Positions 1-6,141 of a stretch of 6,433 nt of DNA are shown here, piece after piece (the first letter of the stretch is position 1; each line of letters opens with the position of its first letter). Source of the DNA: Woeseia sp. GTDB lineage: Bacteria; Pseudomonadota; Gammaproteobacteria; Steroidobacterales; Woeseiaceae. The stretch covers positions 1 through 6,433 of the forward strand of contig QIHS01000057.1 in the NCBI GenBank assembly GCA_003229095.1, given 5' to 3'. The notes below the pieces were generated by a model that saw only the letters and a program-made list of their open reading frames with translations, was not told where the DNA came from and searched no databases. Position numbers and translations under genes: made by a program.

Positions 1-7
1 CGCGTGC

Positions 8-782
8 CTATCGATTTTGCTGCAACAAGAGGAGCGATTCGGCAGACTCGGGAAAATCTCGCACTAGCTGATTCCTGTAGTCGCTCGCGGCACGGTCATC
101 ACCCGATTGTGTTTCGACCTGGATCGCCAGGTAGAGAACACCTGCCGTGGCTTCATGCGCCCCCAGGTATCGTTGCAAGAACGCCCTTGATGCCAGGTTG
201 TTATCGGTTCGATGTTTCAGTGCGGCCATCTGAATGAGTGCCTCACCGTGTGTTGGCCTAACCTCAAGCGCCCGACGAAAGTACTCTTCGGCCAGCTCCA
301 GATCCGGTTTTTTCGCCACGCAAACACCTGCGTTGGTCATCATGACGTATGGATCGTCGTTCTCCCGAATGCCAATGGCCCGGTCGAATTGTTTTTCGCC
401 CGCATCGTACTGGCCCCGTTGGCAGAGATAAATTGCATAGGCATTGCGTACGTCGAAGTTGTTTGGTGCCAGCCGAATGGCTTTGTCGAAGGCATCGACA
501 GCCAGCCGGCTGTTTATCCAGTTGTGCCAGTGTCAGCGCCAGCAATGACCAGGTGTCAGCACTGCGATCATCGAATGTAAGTGCCCGCTCGAGTCGATCC
601 CGTGCCAGGTCAAAATTGCCGTTGCGATAGTATTGCGCGCCGAGCATGAAATTTTGATCCCCTGCATCATCGGCTGGCTCGGTATTACGCGTAGCCGTCT
701 GGTTGGAAACACATCCTGCTAAAACGACAATTGCCAGCACGGCCAAGGTCGCTCTTGTTTGACGATCATTCGCTCTTTGCAT
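8..782 (-). pseudogene. pilF: PilF/PilW type IV pilus pilotin lipoprotein, frameshifted
   Basis: PilF (PilW) is an outer-membrane TPR lipoprotein that helps the PilQ secretin assemble for type IV pili. The product begins with a lipoprotein signal: charged residues, a hydrophobic stretch (about 11-22), then the lipobox LAGC with lipidated Cys24. TPR-like helix pairs begin near residue 43. The first frame reads correctly to about residue 93 (LAQLDKQPA), then becomes non-homologous and stops at 264-266. The rest of the family sequence (VDAFDKAIRLAPNN, later NAGVCVAKK and LAEEYFRRALEVRP) continues in another frame to the TAG at 8-10. A 4-bp tandem duplication (plus strand AGCC-AGCC, 500-507) lies exactly at the switch. 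Without one copy the product is 256 residues, close to the roughly 250 I recall for P. aeruginosa PilF. I chose the ATG at 782-780 because it overlaps the rlmN stop as TGATG; an in-frame GTG lies one codon upstream. As read, the protein would lose most of its TPRs and is probably non-functional. The identification is firm; whether the break is real is not. Confidence 0.88.
499..507. repeat. 4-bp tandem duplication at the pilF frameshift
   Basis: This 9-bp tract has period 4 (plus strand CAGC-CAGC-C; GGCT-GGCT on the coding strand). Deleting one 4-bp unit joins KQPA directly to VDAFDKAI and restores a continuous PilF frame with no residue gained or lost by eye. It is therefore the likely lesion. 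Confidence 0.8.
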
Positions 783-1930
783 CACTGTCGCACCACCTTT
801 GTGCCTTTTTCGCTCAAACGGACTCGTACCCTGTCCCGTACTTTACCAGCCAGTTGACCACAGGCTGCATCGATATCCTCACCCCGCGTTCTGCGCGTGG
901 TCGTCACCAGTCCCCGCTGCCGCAGCTGATCCTGAAATTGCCGGATGGTCGAGGCCTTCGATCGCTCAAAACTGTTGCCAGCAAAGGGATTGAAGGGAAT
1001 CAGGTTGACTTTTGCCGGACGATTGCTGAGCAGCGAGGCCAGCTCGTCGGCGTGTTGCAGAGAATCGTTGACGCCGCGCAACATGACGTATTCGAAGGTG
1101 ATAAAGCGGTTGGCGCGCTTGGCAGCATAGCGCCAGCAGGCATCGAGCAGCTCAGCTATTGGATGCAGGCGGTTGATCGGCACCAGTTCACTACGTAGTT
1201 TATCGTTCGGCGCATGCAGTGACACCGCGAGCGACACGTTGCATGCATCGCCGAGTTTCTCGATATGCGGCACGATCCCTGATGTGCTGACTGTGATGCG
1301 CCGCCGCGACAGGCCATAGGCAAAATCGGACAACAATAGGTCCAGCGCTGAAAGAACGTTGCGATAGTTCGCCAATGGTTCGCCCATACCCATGAAAACG
1401 ACATTGCTGATGGCCGGCTTGCCATTCGGCCTTGCCGGCAAGCTGCGATTCGCATAGGTGACCTGACCGATAATCTCGGCAACGTTCAGGTTGCGATTAA
1501 ATCCCTGCGCACCGGTCGCACAAAAAGAACAATCCAGTGCACAGCCAACCTGGGATGAAATACACAAGGTGCCGCGCCCCGGTTCCGGAATAAACACTGT
1601 TTCCACCGCCTGGCCGGCACCCGACTCGAACAGCCATTTGACCGTGCCGTCGGTCGCGATTTGCTCGGAAAGCACTTCCGGAAGCGCGATTTCAGCAATC
1701 TCCCCAAGCTGTACTCGTAAATTGTTCGACAGATCGGTCATTTCGTCGAAACGCGACGCGTGGCGCTGATGAATCCATTGCAAGACCTGTCGCGCGCGAA
1801 ACGGTTTTTCGCCGATACCGGCAAAAAATTCCTTTAACCGGGATTCAGGCTCACCGAGAAGGTTAACTCTCGGCTCCGTCGTCCCGATATCCGCGTCGAT
1901 CGATTTTTCTGCATCCGTTTGCATCATCAT
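782..1930 (-). CDS. rlmN: RlmN, dual-specificity 23S rRNA/tRNA adenine-C2 methyltransferase
   Basis: RlmN is a cytoplasmic radical-SAM enzyme that makes 2-methyladenosine at 23S rRNA A2503 and at position 37 of some tRNAs. The 382-residue product is close to E. coli RlmN (384). The radical-SAM cluster motif CxxxCxxC is C130, C134 and C137 (CALDCSFC). The two cysteines of the methyl-transfer mechanism correspond to C123 (TLCISSQ) and C357 (DIDAACGQLAG). Other family blocks are present: GEKPFRARQ, FDEMTD, NVVFMGMGEPL, STSGIVP, SLHAPND, NLIPFNPF and RRTRGEDID. The frame stays open to 2086, inside ndk. I place the start in the run of three ATG codons at 1922-1930, 13 nt after the ndk stop, because homology begins soon after it. 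No strong ribosome-binding site is visible, so the exact ATG is uncertain. The tight spacing suggests co-transcription with ndk, and the stop overlaps the pilF start (TGATG). This gene is intact. Confidence 0.96.
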   Translation of the reverse strand: MMMQTDAEKSIDADIGTTEPRVNLLGEPESRLKEFFAGIGEKPFRARQVLQWIHQRHASRFDEMTDLSNNLRVQLGEIAEIALPEVLSEQIATDGTVKWLFESGAGQAVETVFIPEPGRGTLCISSQVGCALDCSFCATGAQGFNRNLNVAEIIGQVTYANRSLPARPNGKPAISNVVFMGMGEPLANYRNVLSALDLLLSDFAYGLSRRRITVSTSGIVPHIEKLGDACNVSLAVSLHAPNDKLRSELVPINRLHPIAELLDACWRYAAKRANRFITFEYVMLRGVNDSLQHADELASLLSNRPAKVNLIPFNPFAGNSFERSKASTIRQFQDQLRQRGLVTTTRRTRGEDIDAACGQLAGKVRDRVRVRLSEKGTKVVRQ

Positions 1931-1943
1931 TGCCAAATGAAAA

Positions 1944-2375
1944 TTATCGGAGCCTGGGACAAACGCCATCGTCGCCGAAGAAAAATACGATCTCCTGCGC
2001 AGCCGTTTCCGCCGCGTCCGAGCCGTGTACAACATTCTCTTCAATACTGGCGGCGAAATCCTTGCGGATCGTACCCTCGGCGGCATCCGCCGGATTCGTC
2101 GCGCCCATTATTTCACGATTCTTATCAATCGCGCCCTCGCCTTCGAGAACCTGGACAAACACCGGGCCGGATCGCATATAACTGACCAGGTCGGCATAAA
2201 ATGGCCGCTCTTTGTGGACGGCGTAAAAGCCCTCCGCCTGTTCCTGGGAAAGGTGCAGCATGCGGGCCGCGACGATTTGCAGGCCGGCTTTCTCAAAGCG
2301 GCCAACAATCTCACCAATCAGGTTTTTCTCTACTCCATCGGGTTTGATGATAGAGAGCGTCTGCTCAACGGACAT
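1944..2375 (-). CDS. ndk: Nucleoside diphosphate kinase
   Basis: Ndk moves the gamma-phosphate of ATP onto other (d)NDPs through a phosphohistidine and so balances nucleotide pools. The 143-residue product matches the usual length (E. coli 143) and is collinear throughout: TLSIIKPDGV with Lys11, MLHLSQEQAEGFY, the nucleotide-site block GATNPADAAEGTIR, the active-site stretch NVVHGSD with catalytic His117, and the terminal EIVFFFGDDGVCPR. The reading frame is open upstream to 2510, but the ATG at 2375-2373 is clearly the start because homology begins there and it has a good Shine-Dalgarno (AAGGA, spacer 8). It follows the terminator after iscA, so it probably heads its own ndk-rlmN-pilF unit. 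In P. aeruginosa, as I recall, iscX and fdx lie immediately upstream; here they are absent. Confidence 0.97.
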   Translation of the reverse strand: MSVEQTLSIIKPDGVEKNLIGEIVGRFEKAGLQIVAARMLHLSQEQAEGFYAVHKERPFYADLVSYMRSGPVFVQVLEGEGAIDKNREIMGATNPADAAEGTIRKDFAASIEENVVHGSDAAETAAQEIVFFFGDDGVCPRLR

Positions 2376-2383
2376 TCGGGATT

Positions 2384-2388
2384 TCCTT
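2384..2388 (-). promoter_or_regulatory. Ribosome-binding site of ndk
   Basis: The coding strand reads AAGGA, 8 nt before the ATG at 2375-2373. This fixes the ndk start despite the long upstream open frame. It is one of the few clear Shine-Dalgarno sequences in the window. Confidence 0.7.
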
Positions 2389-2407
2389 ATTTGTAGGTGA
2401 TGCCAAC

Positions 2408-2437
2408 GCCGCTCGCGGACGTCCTGTCCTGCGCGGC
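2408..2437 (-). other. Hairpin between the iscA terminator and ndk
   Basis: On the minus strand a 30-nt GC-rich segment can fold into an imperfect hairpin. The outer stem is GCCG/CGGC, the inner CGC/GCG, then after a bulged A comes GGAC/GTCC around the 5-nt loop AGGAC. It starts directly after the T tract of the terminator and ends about 30 nt before the ndk ATG. It could be part of the ndk leader or a second arm of the terminator. The next stretch, 2467-2540 up to the iscA stop, shows nothing else I can name. Confidence 0.35.
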
Positions 2438-2466
2438 AAAAAAAGCCGACTACAAATGAGCCGGCT
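2438..2466 (-). terminator. Rho-independent terminator after iscA
   Basis: The minus strand reads AGCCGGCT, loop CATTTGT, AGTCGGCT, then a run of T. This is an 8-bp stem with one G-U pair, followed by a 7-T tract. It lies 75 bp downstream of the iscA stop in the right orientation. It should end the trmJ-iscS-iscU-like-iscA transcript and separate it from ndk. Confidence 0.8.
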
Positions 2467-2540
2467 ACGTTTAAGCCCCGAATTTTACTCGGATTTATAG
2501 AGCCAGGCAACGGGTGGAGGCGATGGAACAGGACACTGCT

Positions 2541-2864
2541 TCAGATGCTAAAACTCTCTCCGCAGCCACATTCGCCTGAAATGTTGGGATTGCGGAAGCG
2601 AAACGCCTCATTCAGGCCTTCTTTCACGAAATCGACCTCGGTGCCATCGATCAGCGCCAGGCTGTCTTCATCGACCACCAGCGTGACGCCGCGGTCTTCA
2701 AAAATCTGGTCATCGTCGTTGACTGCATCAGCGTAGTTAATGACGTAAGCAAAACCATTGCAGCCCGTTTTCCTGACACCAATTCTCAGGCCAATGCCTG
2801 AGCCTCGGGCAACAAGGTGGTTCCTGACGCGTTCTGCGGCGGGTTCGGTTAAAGAAATTGCCAT
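2541..2864 (-). CDS. iscA: IscA, A-type Fe-S carrier protein
   Basis: IscA (HesB/A-type family) receives or carries Fe-S clusters or iron and passes them to apoproteins. The product is 107 residues, the same length as E. coli IscA, and aligns end to end. All three conserved cysteines are present: Cys35 in KTGCNGFAY, and Cys99 and Cys101 in GECGCGESF. The block DFVKEGLNEAFRFRNPN is also typical. The ATG at 2864-2862 lies 7 nt after the stop of the IscU-like gene, so it belongs to the same transcript. The hscB, hscA, fdx and iscX genes usually found downstream are absent, and a terminator follows. Unlike its neighbour, this protein keeps every ligand and is very probably functional. ErpA-type function is less likely given the position in the isc locus. 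Confidence 0.95.
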   Translation of the reverse strand: MAISLTEPAAERVRNHLVARGSGIGLRIGVRKTGCNGFAYVINYADAVNDDDQIFEDRGVTLVVDEDSLALIDGTEVDFVKEGLNEAFRFRNPNISGECGCGESFSI

Positions 2865-2871
2865 AGGTCTG

Positions 2872-3279
2872 CTATCCCGTTCCTGAATCAGTCTTACAAA
2901 GCTTTGTGTACTGCTGCCAAAGCGAAGTTACTGCATCTTCGAGCAACAACACCCTGCCAGTTTTCTCTACAGGTATCGACAGTTGCTGCATCACGCCGTT
3001 CACATCGAATTGTTGCAGCGAATCCGTCAATCTGCCTTGCCGATCCGCACACAGCATTTGCGCTGCAGCAATCAAGTGCGGACAGGCCCAGGCCCTGAAT
3101 CTCATCTCGACAATCATTCCATCAGAAATGCCGACTGACAAGGCAACCGTCATGCCCTGATCGGACGATGCAGCACTTGCCTCCAGGGACTGAGCGTACT
3201 CCCCCTGAAGATCGCCTGCATGGCCTGGCTTCTCAAAACACGCCCGTACTGTGTCGTTGTATGGGTCAGTCAGTGTCAT
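2872..3279 (-). CDS. IscU/NifU-N-like scaffold homologue lacking two ligand cysteines
   Basis: The position between iscS and iscA, the length (135 residues; IscU about 128) and the alignable blocks place this in the IscU/NifU N-terminal family. YNDTVRACFEKPGHAGDL matches the IscU N-terminal region, GMIVEMRFRAWAC matches the block ending in IscU Cys63, and LLLEDAVTSL matches the region after IscU Cys106. Only the middle ligand survives, as Cys66. The GAPACGD loop (Cys37 and Asp39 in IscU) is replaced by SSDQGMT with no Cys, and the position of Cys106 aligns with Arg109. The HscA-recognition motif LPPVK is reduced to SIPVEK, and hscA itself is absent here. The start ATG overlaps the iscS stop as ATGA, so translation is probably coupled. 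It is unlikely to hold a [2Fe-2S] cluster like IscU. It may be a sulfur acceptor, a regulator of the desulfurase, or a decaying remnant. The family is confident; the function is unknown. Confidence 0.82.
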   Translation of the reverse strand: MTLTDPYNDTVRACFEKPGHAGDLQGEYAQSLEASAASSDQGMTVALSVGISDGMIVEMRFRAWACPHLIAAAQMLCADRQGRLTDSLQQFDVNGVMQQLSIPVEKTGRVLLLEDAVTSLWQQYTKLCKTDSGTG

Positions 3280-4457
3280 TTCAAGAGGAGACCGGTTTTT
3301 GCCGGCGCGATGCCGCGCAAATGTTCAACTGACCACCGGTAGCGGTCAATCGCTGTGTCGACTTCCGCCGCGGTGGTCGGACGACCGAAACTGAAGCGCA
3401 CAGCACTCTGCGCGAGCAAATCATCGCGCCCGAGCGCGCGCAGCACGTAGGATGATTCTCCGCTGGTCGCATTGCACGCAGAGCCGCTCGCCACACAAAC
3501 CGGCTCCATACCCAGCATCAGGCTCTCACCCTCCACGCCATCTGCGCTGACGTTAAGGATGCCGGGATAACAATGCACGGGCAGGCCATTGCGGATCAGG
3601 TCATCGAGATCGGAGATGCCGTTCCACAAACGATCTCGCATTGCCGTCATATGGCTTAAGTTCTCATGCATTTCATCTGCGGCAATTCTTGCGGCCGCAC
3701 CTGCCCCGACAATGAGATGAACCGGCAACGTACCAGGCCGCAGCCGCCGCTCCTGACCACCACCGAACATTATCGGGGACAACTGAACGGCTGGGCGATC
3801 AGCGACGAAAAGGGCACCTATTCCCTGCGGTCCGTAGAACTTGTGTGCCGTCAGCGAAAGCAGATCGACCGGAAGTTCCGCAAGGTCGATTGCCAGCCTG
3901 CCAACGGACTGGGCCGCATCTGTATGAAAGAGCACATCGCGTTCGCGGCACAGCATGCCGATTTTGTGGATGTCCTGAATGACACCGGTTTCATTGTTCA
4001 CATGCATCACAGATACAAGCTGAGTCTCTGGTCGAATAGCCTGGCTGAGCGAATCCAGCAGGAGCCTGCCGCTGCCATCAGGCTTCAGCCAGGTGACCTT
4101 ATAGCCTCTCTTTTCAAGGGCAGCAAAAGTGTCTACGACGGACTTGTGCTCGGTCGCCATGCTGATGAGATGTTTGCCGCGATGCTCCCGCGCATTTGCC
4201 ACGCCCTGAATTGCCAGGTTATTGGCCTCGGTCGCCCCGGAGGTCCAGATCAGTCGCTCCTGCCGGGTATTGAGCAATTCGGCCACTTGTGTACGAGCGA
4301 TTGCCACCATTGCGGCCGACTGTCGGCCCGCAGCGTGAATCGACGAGGGGTTCGCAAACGATCCGGTTTGCCCAAGGGAATCCTGCAACACGTGCAATAC
4401 GCGCGGGTCCGGCGGCGTTGTCGCCGCGTAATCGAGGTAAATGGGGCCGTTACTCAT
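3276..4457 (-). CDS. iscS: IscS-like cysteine desulfurase (PLP enzyme)
   Basis: Cysteine desulfurases remove sulfur from L-cysteine as an enzyme persulfide, leaving alanine, and feed Fe-S assembly and thio-tRNA synthesis. The 393-residue product aligns with IscS from its start (PIYLDYAATTPPDPRV). Visible features are ATEHKSV with His104, MHVNNETGVIQ, HTDAAQS with Asp180, the PLP lysine Lys206 in TAHKFYGPQGIGAL, and GGGQERRLRPGTLP. The long catalytic loop SGSACNATSGESSYVL carries Cys328, the same number as in E. coli IscS. The protein ends LRGIAPAKTGLLLK, about 11 residues short of E. coli IscS (404), and lacks the SPLWEMY-type tail region that contributes to IscU docking. Its start ATG overlaps the trmJ stop by 4 bp (ATGA), replacing the iscR that usually sits between them. 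Catalysis looks intact; the partner may differ from classical IscU. Confidence 0.93.
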   Translation of the reverse strand: MSNGPIYLDYAATTPPDPRVLHVLQDSLGQTGSFANPSSIHAAGRQSAAMVAIARTQVAELLNTRQERLIWTSGATEANNLAIQGVANAREHRGKHLISMATEHKSVVDTFAALEKRGYKVTWLKPDGSGRLLLDSLSQAIRPETQLVSVMHVNNETGVIQDIHKIGMLCRERDVLFHTDAAQSVGRLAIDLAELPVDLLSLTAHKFYGPQGIGALFVADRPAVQLSPIMFGGGQERRLRPGTLPVHLIVGAGAAARIAADEMHENLSHMTAMRDRLWNGISDLDDLIRNGLPVHCYPGILNVSADGVEGESLMLGMEPVCVASGSACNATSGESSYVLRALGRDDLLAQSAVRFSFGRPTTAAEVDTAIDRYRWSVEHLRGIAPAKTGLLLK

Positions 4458-5173
4458 TTACGACCGCCAGGCTGCAGTGCCGTGAGAATTCCGCGCAGGA
4501 TACCAACCTCATTCTTATCCAGCGAAGCTTTGATAAACAGGCGTCGCAAACGCCGCATCAACAATCGAGGTTTGTCCGGATTGAGAAATCCGCTGTCCGT
4601 CAACACGGTCTCAAGATGTGTAAAGAAATGTTCTATCTCCTCACCCGTCGCGGCCGGCGCCTCTGGCTCAGCGGGCGCAGGACGTTCATCGCTCGTCGTA
4701 TTCACGAGGTACAGCTCATAACACATTATCTGCACTGCCATCGCAATATTGAGCGAGCTGAATGCGGGGTTGCACGGAATGGTCAGCAACACATTGCACA
4801 GGTCGAGGTGCTCATTGGTCAGCCCTGACTTCTCGGGGCCAAAAACGATCGCGACATTGCTGCCGGTGCTTTCCTGAACCAGCTTCTGGGCACATTCTCT
4901 GGGCTGCAACGACGGCCAGTCAATAGCGCGTGACCGGGCGCTCGCCCCCGCCACGAAACTGCAATCCGCGAGTGCATCGGTCAGGCTATCAACCACTCTC
5001 GTGGACAACAAAATATCCTCGGCACCCGACGCCCGCGCCGTCGCGTCCTCATGCGGGAAACTGCGCGGCTCGACCAGAACGAGATCTGAAAGGCCCATGT
5101 TTTTCATCGCACGCGCGACCGCACCGATATTGCCCGGATGGGTCGTGCCGACAAGAACTATTCGAATTGCCAC
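4454..5173 (-). CDS. trmJ: TrmJ, tRNA (cytidine/uridine-32-2'-O)-methyltransferase
   Basis: TrmJ is a SPOUT-class enzyme that 2'-O-methylates position 32 in the tRNA anticodon loop. The 239-residue product has the three SPOUT blocks: RIVLVGTTHPGNIGAVARAM (4-23), IVFGPEKSGLTNE (109-121), and CNPAFSSLNIAMAVQ (134-148), which builds the knotted SAM site. A Pro/Ala-rich linker (about 160-176) leads to the C-terminal segment with HFFTHLETVL and the conserved end RRLRRLF..GILRGIL. The start is GTG at 5173-5171: homology begins at once (AIRIVLVG) and an in-frame stop lies seven codons upstream. No good Shine-Dalgarno is visible. It is divergent from suhB and is the first gene of the operon, with its stop fused to the iscS start. 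In Pseudomonas and E. coli iscR follows trmJ; here it does not. Confidence 0.95.
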   Translation of the reverse strand: MAIRIVLVGTTHPGNIGAVARAMKNMGLSDLVLVEPRSFPHEDATARASGAEDILLSTRVVDSLTDALADCSFVAGASARSRAIDWPSLQPRECAQKLVQESTGSNVAIVFGPEKSGLTNEHLDLCNVLLTIPCNPAFSSLNIAMAVQIMCYELYLVNTTSDERPAPAEPEAPAATGEEIEHFFTHLETVLTDSGFLNPDKPRLLMRRLRRLFIKASLDKNEVGILRGILTALQPGGRK

Positions 5174-5200
5174 AGATTTGGGGTCCAGCGATCAAAGGTC

Positions 5201-5210
5201 TGTTATTCTA
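5201..5210. promoter_or_regulatory. Possible overlapping divergent -10 elements for suhB and trmJ
   Basis: In the 85-bp divergent gap the plus strand reads TGTTATTCTA. This gives an extended -10 (TGnTATTCT, 5201-5209) towards suhB. The complement gives TAGAAT (5210-5205) towards trmJ, so the two would share almost the same bases. Predicted starts would leave leaders of about 40 nt for suhB and 25 nt for trmJ. No convincing -35 is seen on either side, so this is tentative. Confidence 0.35.
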
Positions 5211-5258
5211 CCGCCGCTCGACGAACCTTGCTCTTTACCAATATTGGCGAAATACATG

Positions 5259-6066
5259 ATGCACGCAATGCTCAACGTGGCCGTGATGGCTGCCCGACGC
5301 GGTGGGGACACACTCATCCGCAATATGAACAAACTGCAAAAACTCAATGTCGAGCAGAAAGGCCGCAACGATTTCGTCAGTGACGCCGATCACATCGCCG
5401 AAAAAGCGGTGATCGAAACCATCCTGAAACACTATCCCGAGCACGCCATACTGGCTGAAGAAAGCGGCCAGCAGGGTGAATCTGACTATGTCTGGATTAT
5501 CGATCCACTCGATGGCACCACCAATTACCTGCACAGCTTTCCGGTTTACTGTGTATCGATTGCCGTCACTCATAACGGACGCCTCGAACATGCGGCAGTT
5601 TACGACCCGCTCAGGCAGGAGTTTTTTACGGCCACGCGCGGTCAGGGCGCACAACTGGAGGGGCACAAGATTCGGGTCAGTGGCAGAATCGATCTCGAAC
5701 GTGCACTGATCGGGACCGGTTTTCCCTATCGGGATTCGAATGAAGCCTTCGAGCCGTACATGAACATGCTGGTCAGCGCGATGAAAAACACGACCGGCAT
5801 TCGCCGCACCGGCTCAGCGGCACTGGATCTTTGCTACGTCGCCGCAGGACGCCTCGATGCGTTCTGGGAAACCGGTCTCAAACCGTGGGACCTGGCAGCC
5901 GGCACGCTGATCATTCGTTCGTGAAGCAGGCGGAATCGTCAGTGGCCTTAACGGCAGCGAAGATTTCATGGACTCGGGCCATGTGCTGTGTGGCTCGCCA
6001 AGAATCTACAGCGCACTCGCTAAACTATATGGGCCTGATATCAAGGCGATGTTTGCGGCGAATTAG
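5259..6066 (+). pseudogene. suhB: SuhB inositol monophosphatase family protein, frameshifted near the C-terminus
   Basis: SuhB is an inositol-1-monophosphatase family protein. In E. coli it also binds NusA and takes part in rRNA antitermination. The N-terminus MHAMLNVAVMAARR matches E. coli MHPMLNIAVRAARK, so I take the second ATG of the ATGATG pair (5259) as start. Metal and substrate motifs are intact: LAEES (Glu67/Glu68), IDPLDGTTN (81-89, Asp82 and Asp85), RRTGSAALDLCYVAAGRLDAFWE, and PWDLAAG (Asp211). After residue 220 (LIIR) the frame runs into TGA at 5922-5924. The family's expected ending (EAGGIVSG..., VLCGSPRIYSAL) continues in another frame to TAG at 6064-6066. A TCGT-TCGT duplication lies exactly at the break; without one copy the protein is 267 residues, the same length as E. 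coli SuhB. As read it would be a 221-residue product lacking the last 47 residues, probably unstable. The identification is firm; a sequencing or assembly error is possible. Confidence 0.9.
5914..5922. repeat. 4-bp tandem duplication at the suhB frameshift
   Basis: This 9-bp tract has period 4 (TTCG-TTCG-T). Removing one unit turns LIIRS-stop into LIIREAGGIVSG, as the family expects. It has the same form (two units plus one base) as the tract in pilF. Confidence 0.8.
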
Positions 6067-6073
6067 TTCCGCT

Positions 6074-6103
6074 GCCGACTCTCGGTGTCGCTGGCATTTT
6101 TTT
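6074..6103 (+). terminator. Weak candidate terminator after suhB
   Basis: A seven-T run at 6097-6103 lies 30 bp after the restored suhB stop. It is preceded by a short stem, CGAC/GTCG (6076-6079 with 6087-6090, loop of 7). The stem has only 4 bp and sits six bases from the T run, so termination here is doubtful. Confidence 0.25.
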
Positions 6104-6141
6104 CGAACAGCTCGTCCGATGTCCGGTTACGCACAAACCCA

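Noticed and set aside
264..490. Out-of-frame tail of the first pilF reading frame
   Set aside because: It is Cys/Arg-rich with no family resemblance, while the PilF sequence continues in another frame. It is a frameshift product, not a novel domain.
1931..2086. N-terminal extension of RlmN
   Set aside because: It overlaps the ndk coding end, is Arg-rich with no RlmN homology, and a run of ATG codons starts just after the ndk stop.
2376..2407. sigma70 promoter for ndk between the hairpins and the start codon
   Set aside because: TTGGCA and TACAAA are both present but only about 5 bp apart, and no properly spaced -35/-10 pair was found.
3666..4721. Long plus-strand open frame of 351 codons opposite iscS and trmJ
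   Set aside because: It lies antisense to two clearly recognised genes, and its translation is low-complexity, Arg/Cys-rich and unlike any family I know.
5001..5258. Upstream extension of suhB across the divergent gap into trmJ
   Set aside because: It is antisense to trmJ, and SuhB homology begins exactly at MHAMLN.
5922..5924. Programmed ribosomal frameshift or stop readthrough in suhB
   Set aside because: No slippery site or family precedent is known to me, and a 4-bp duplication explains the shift completely.
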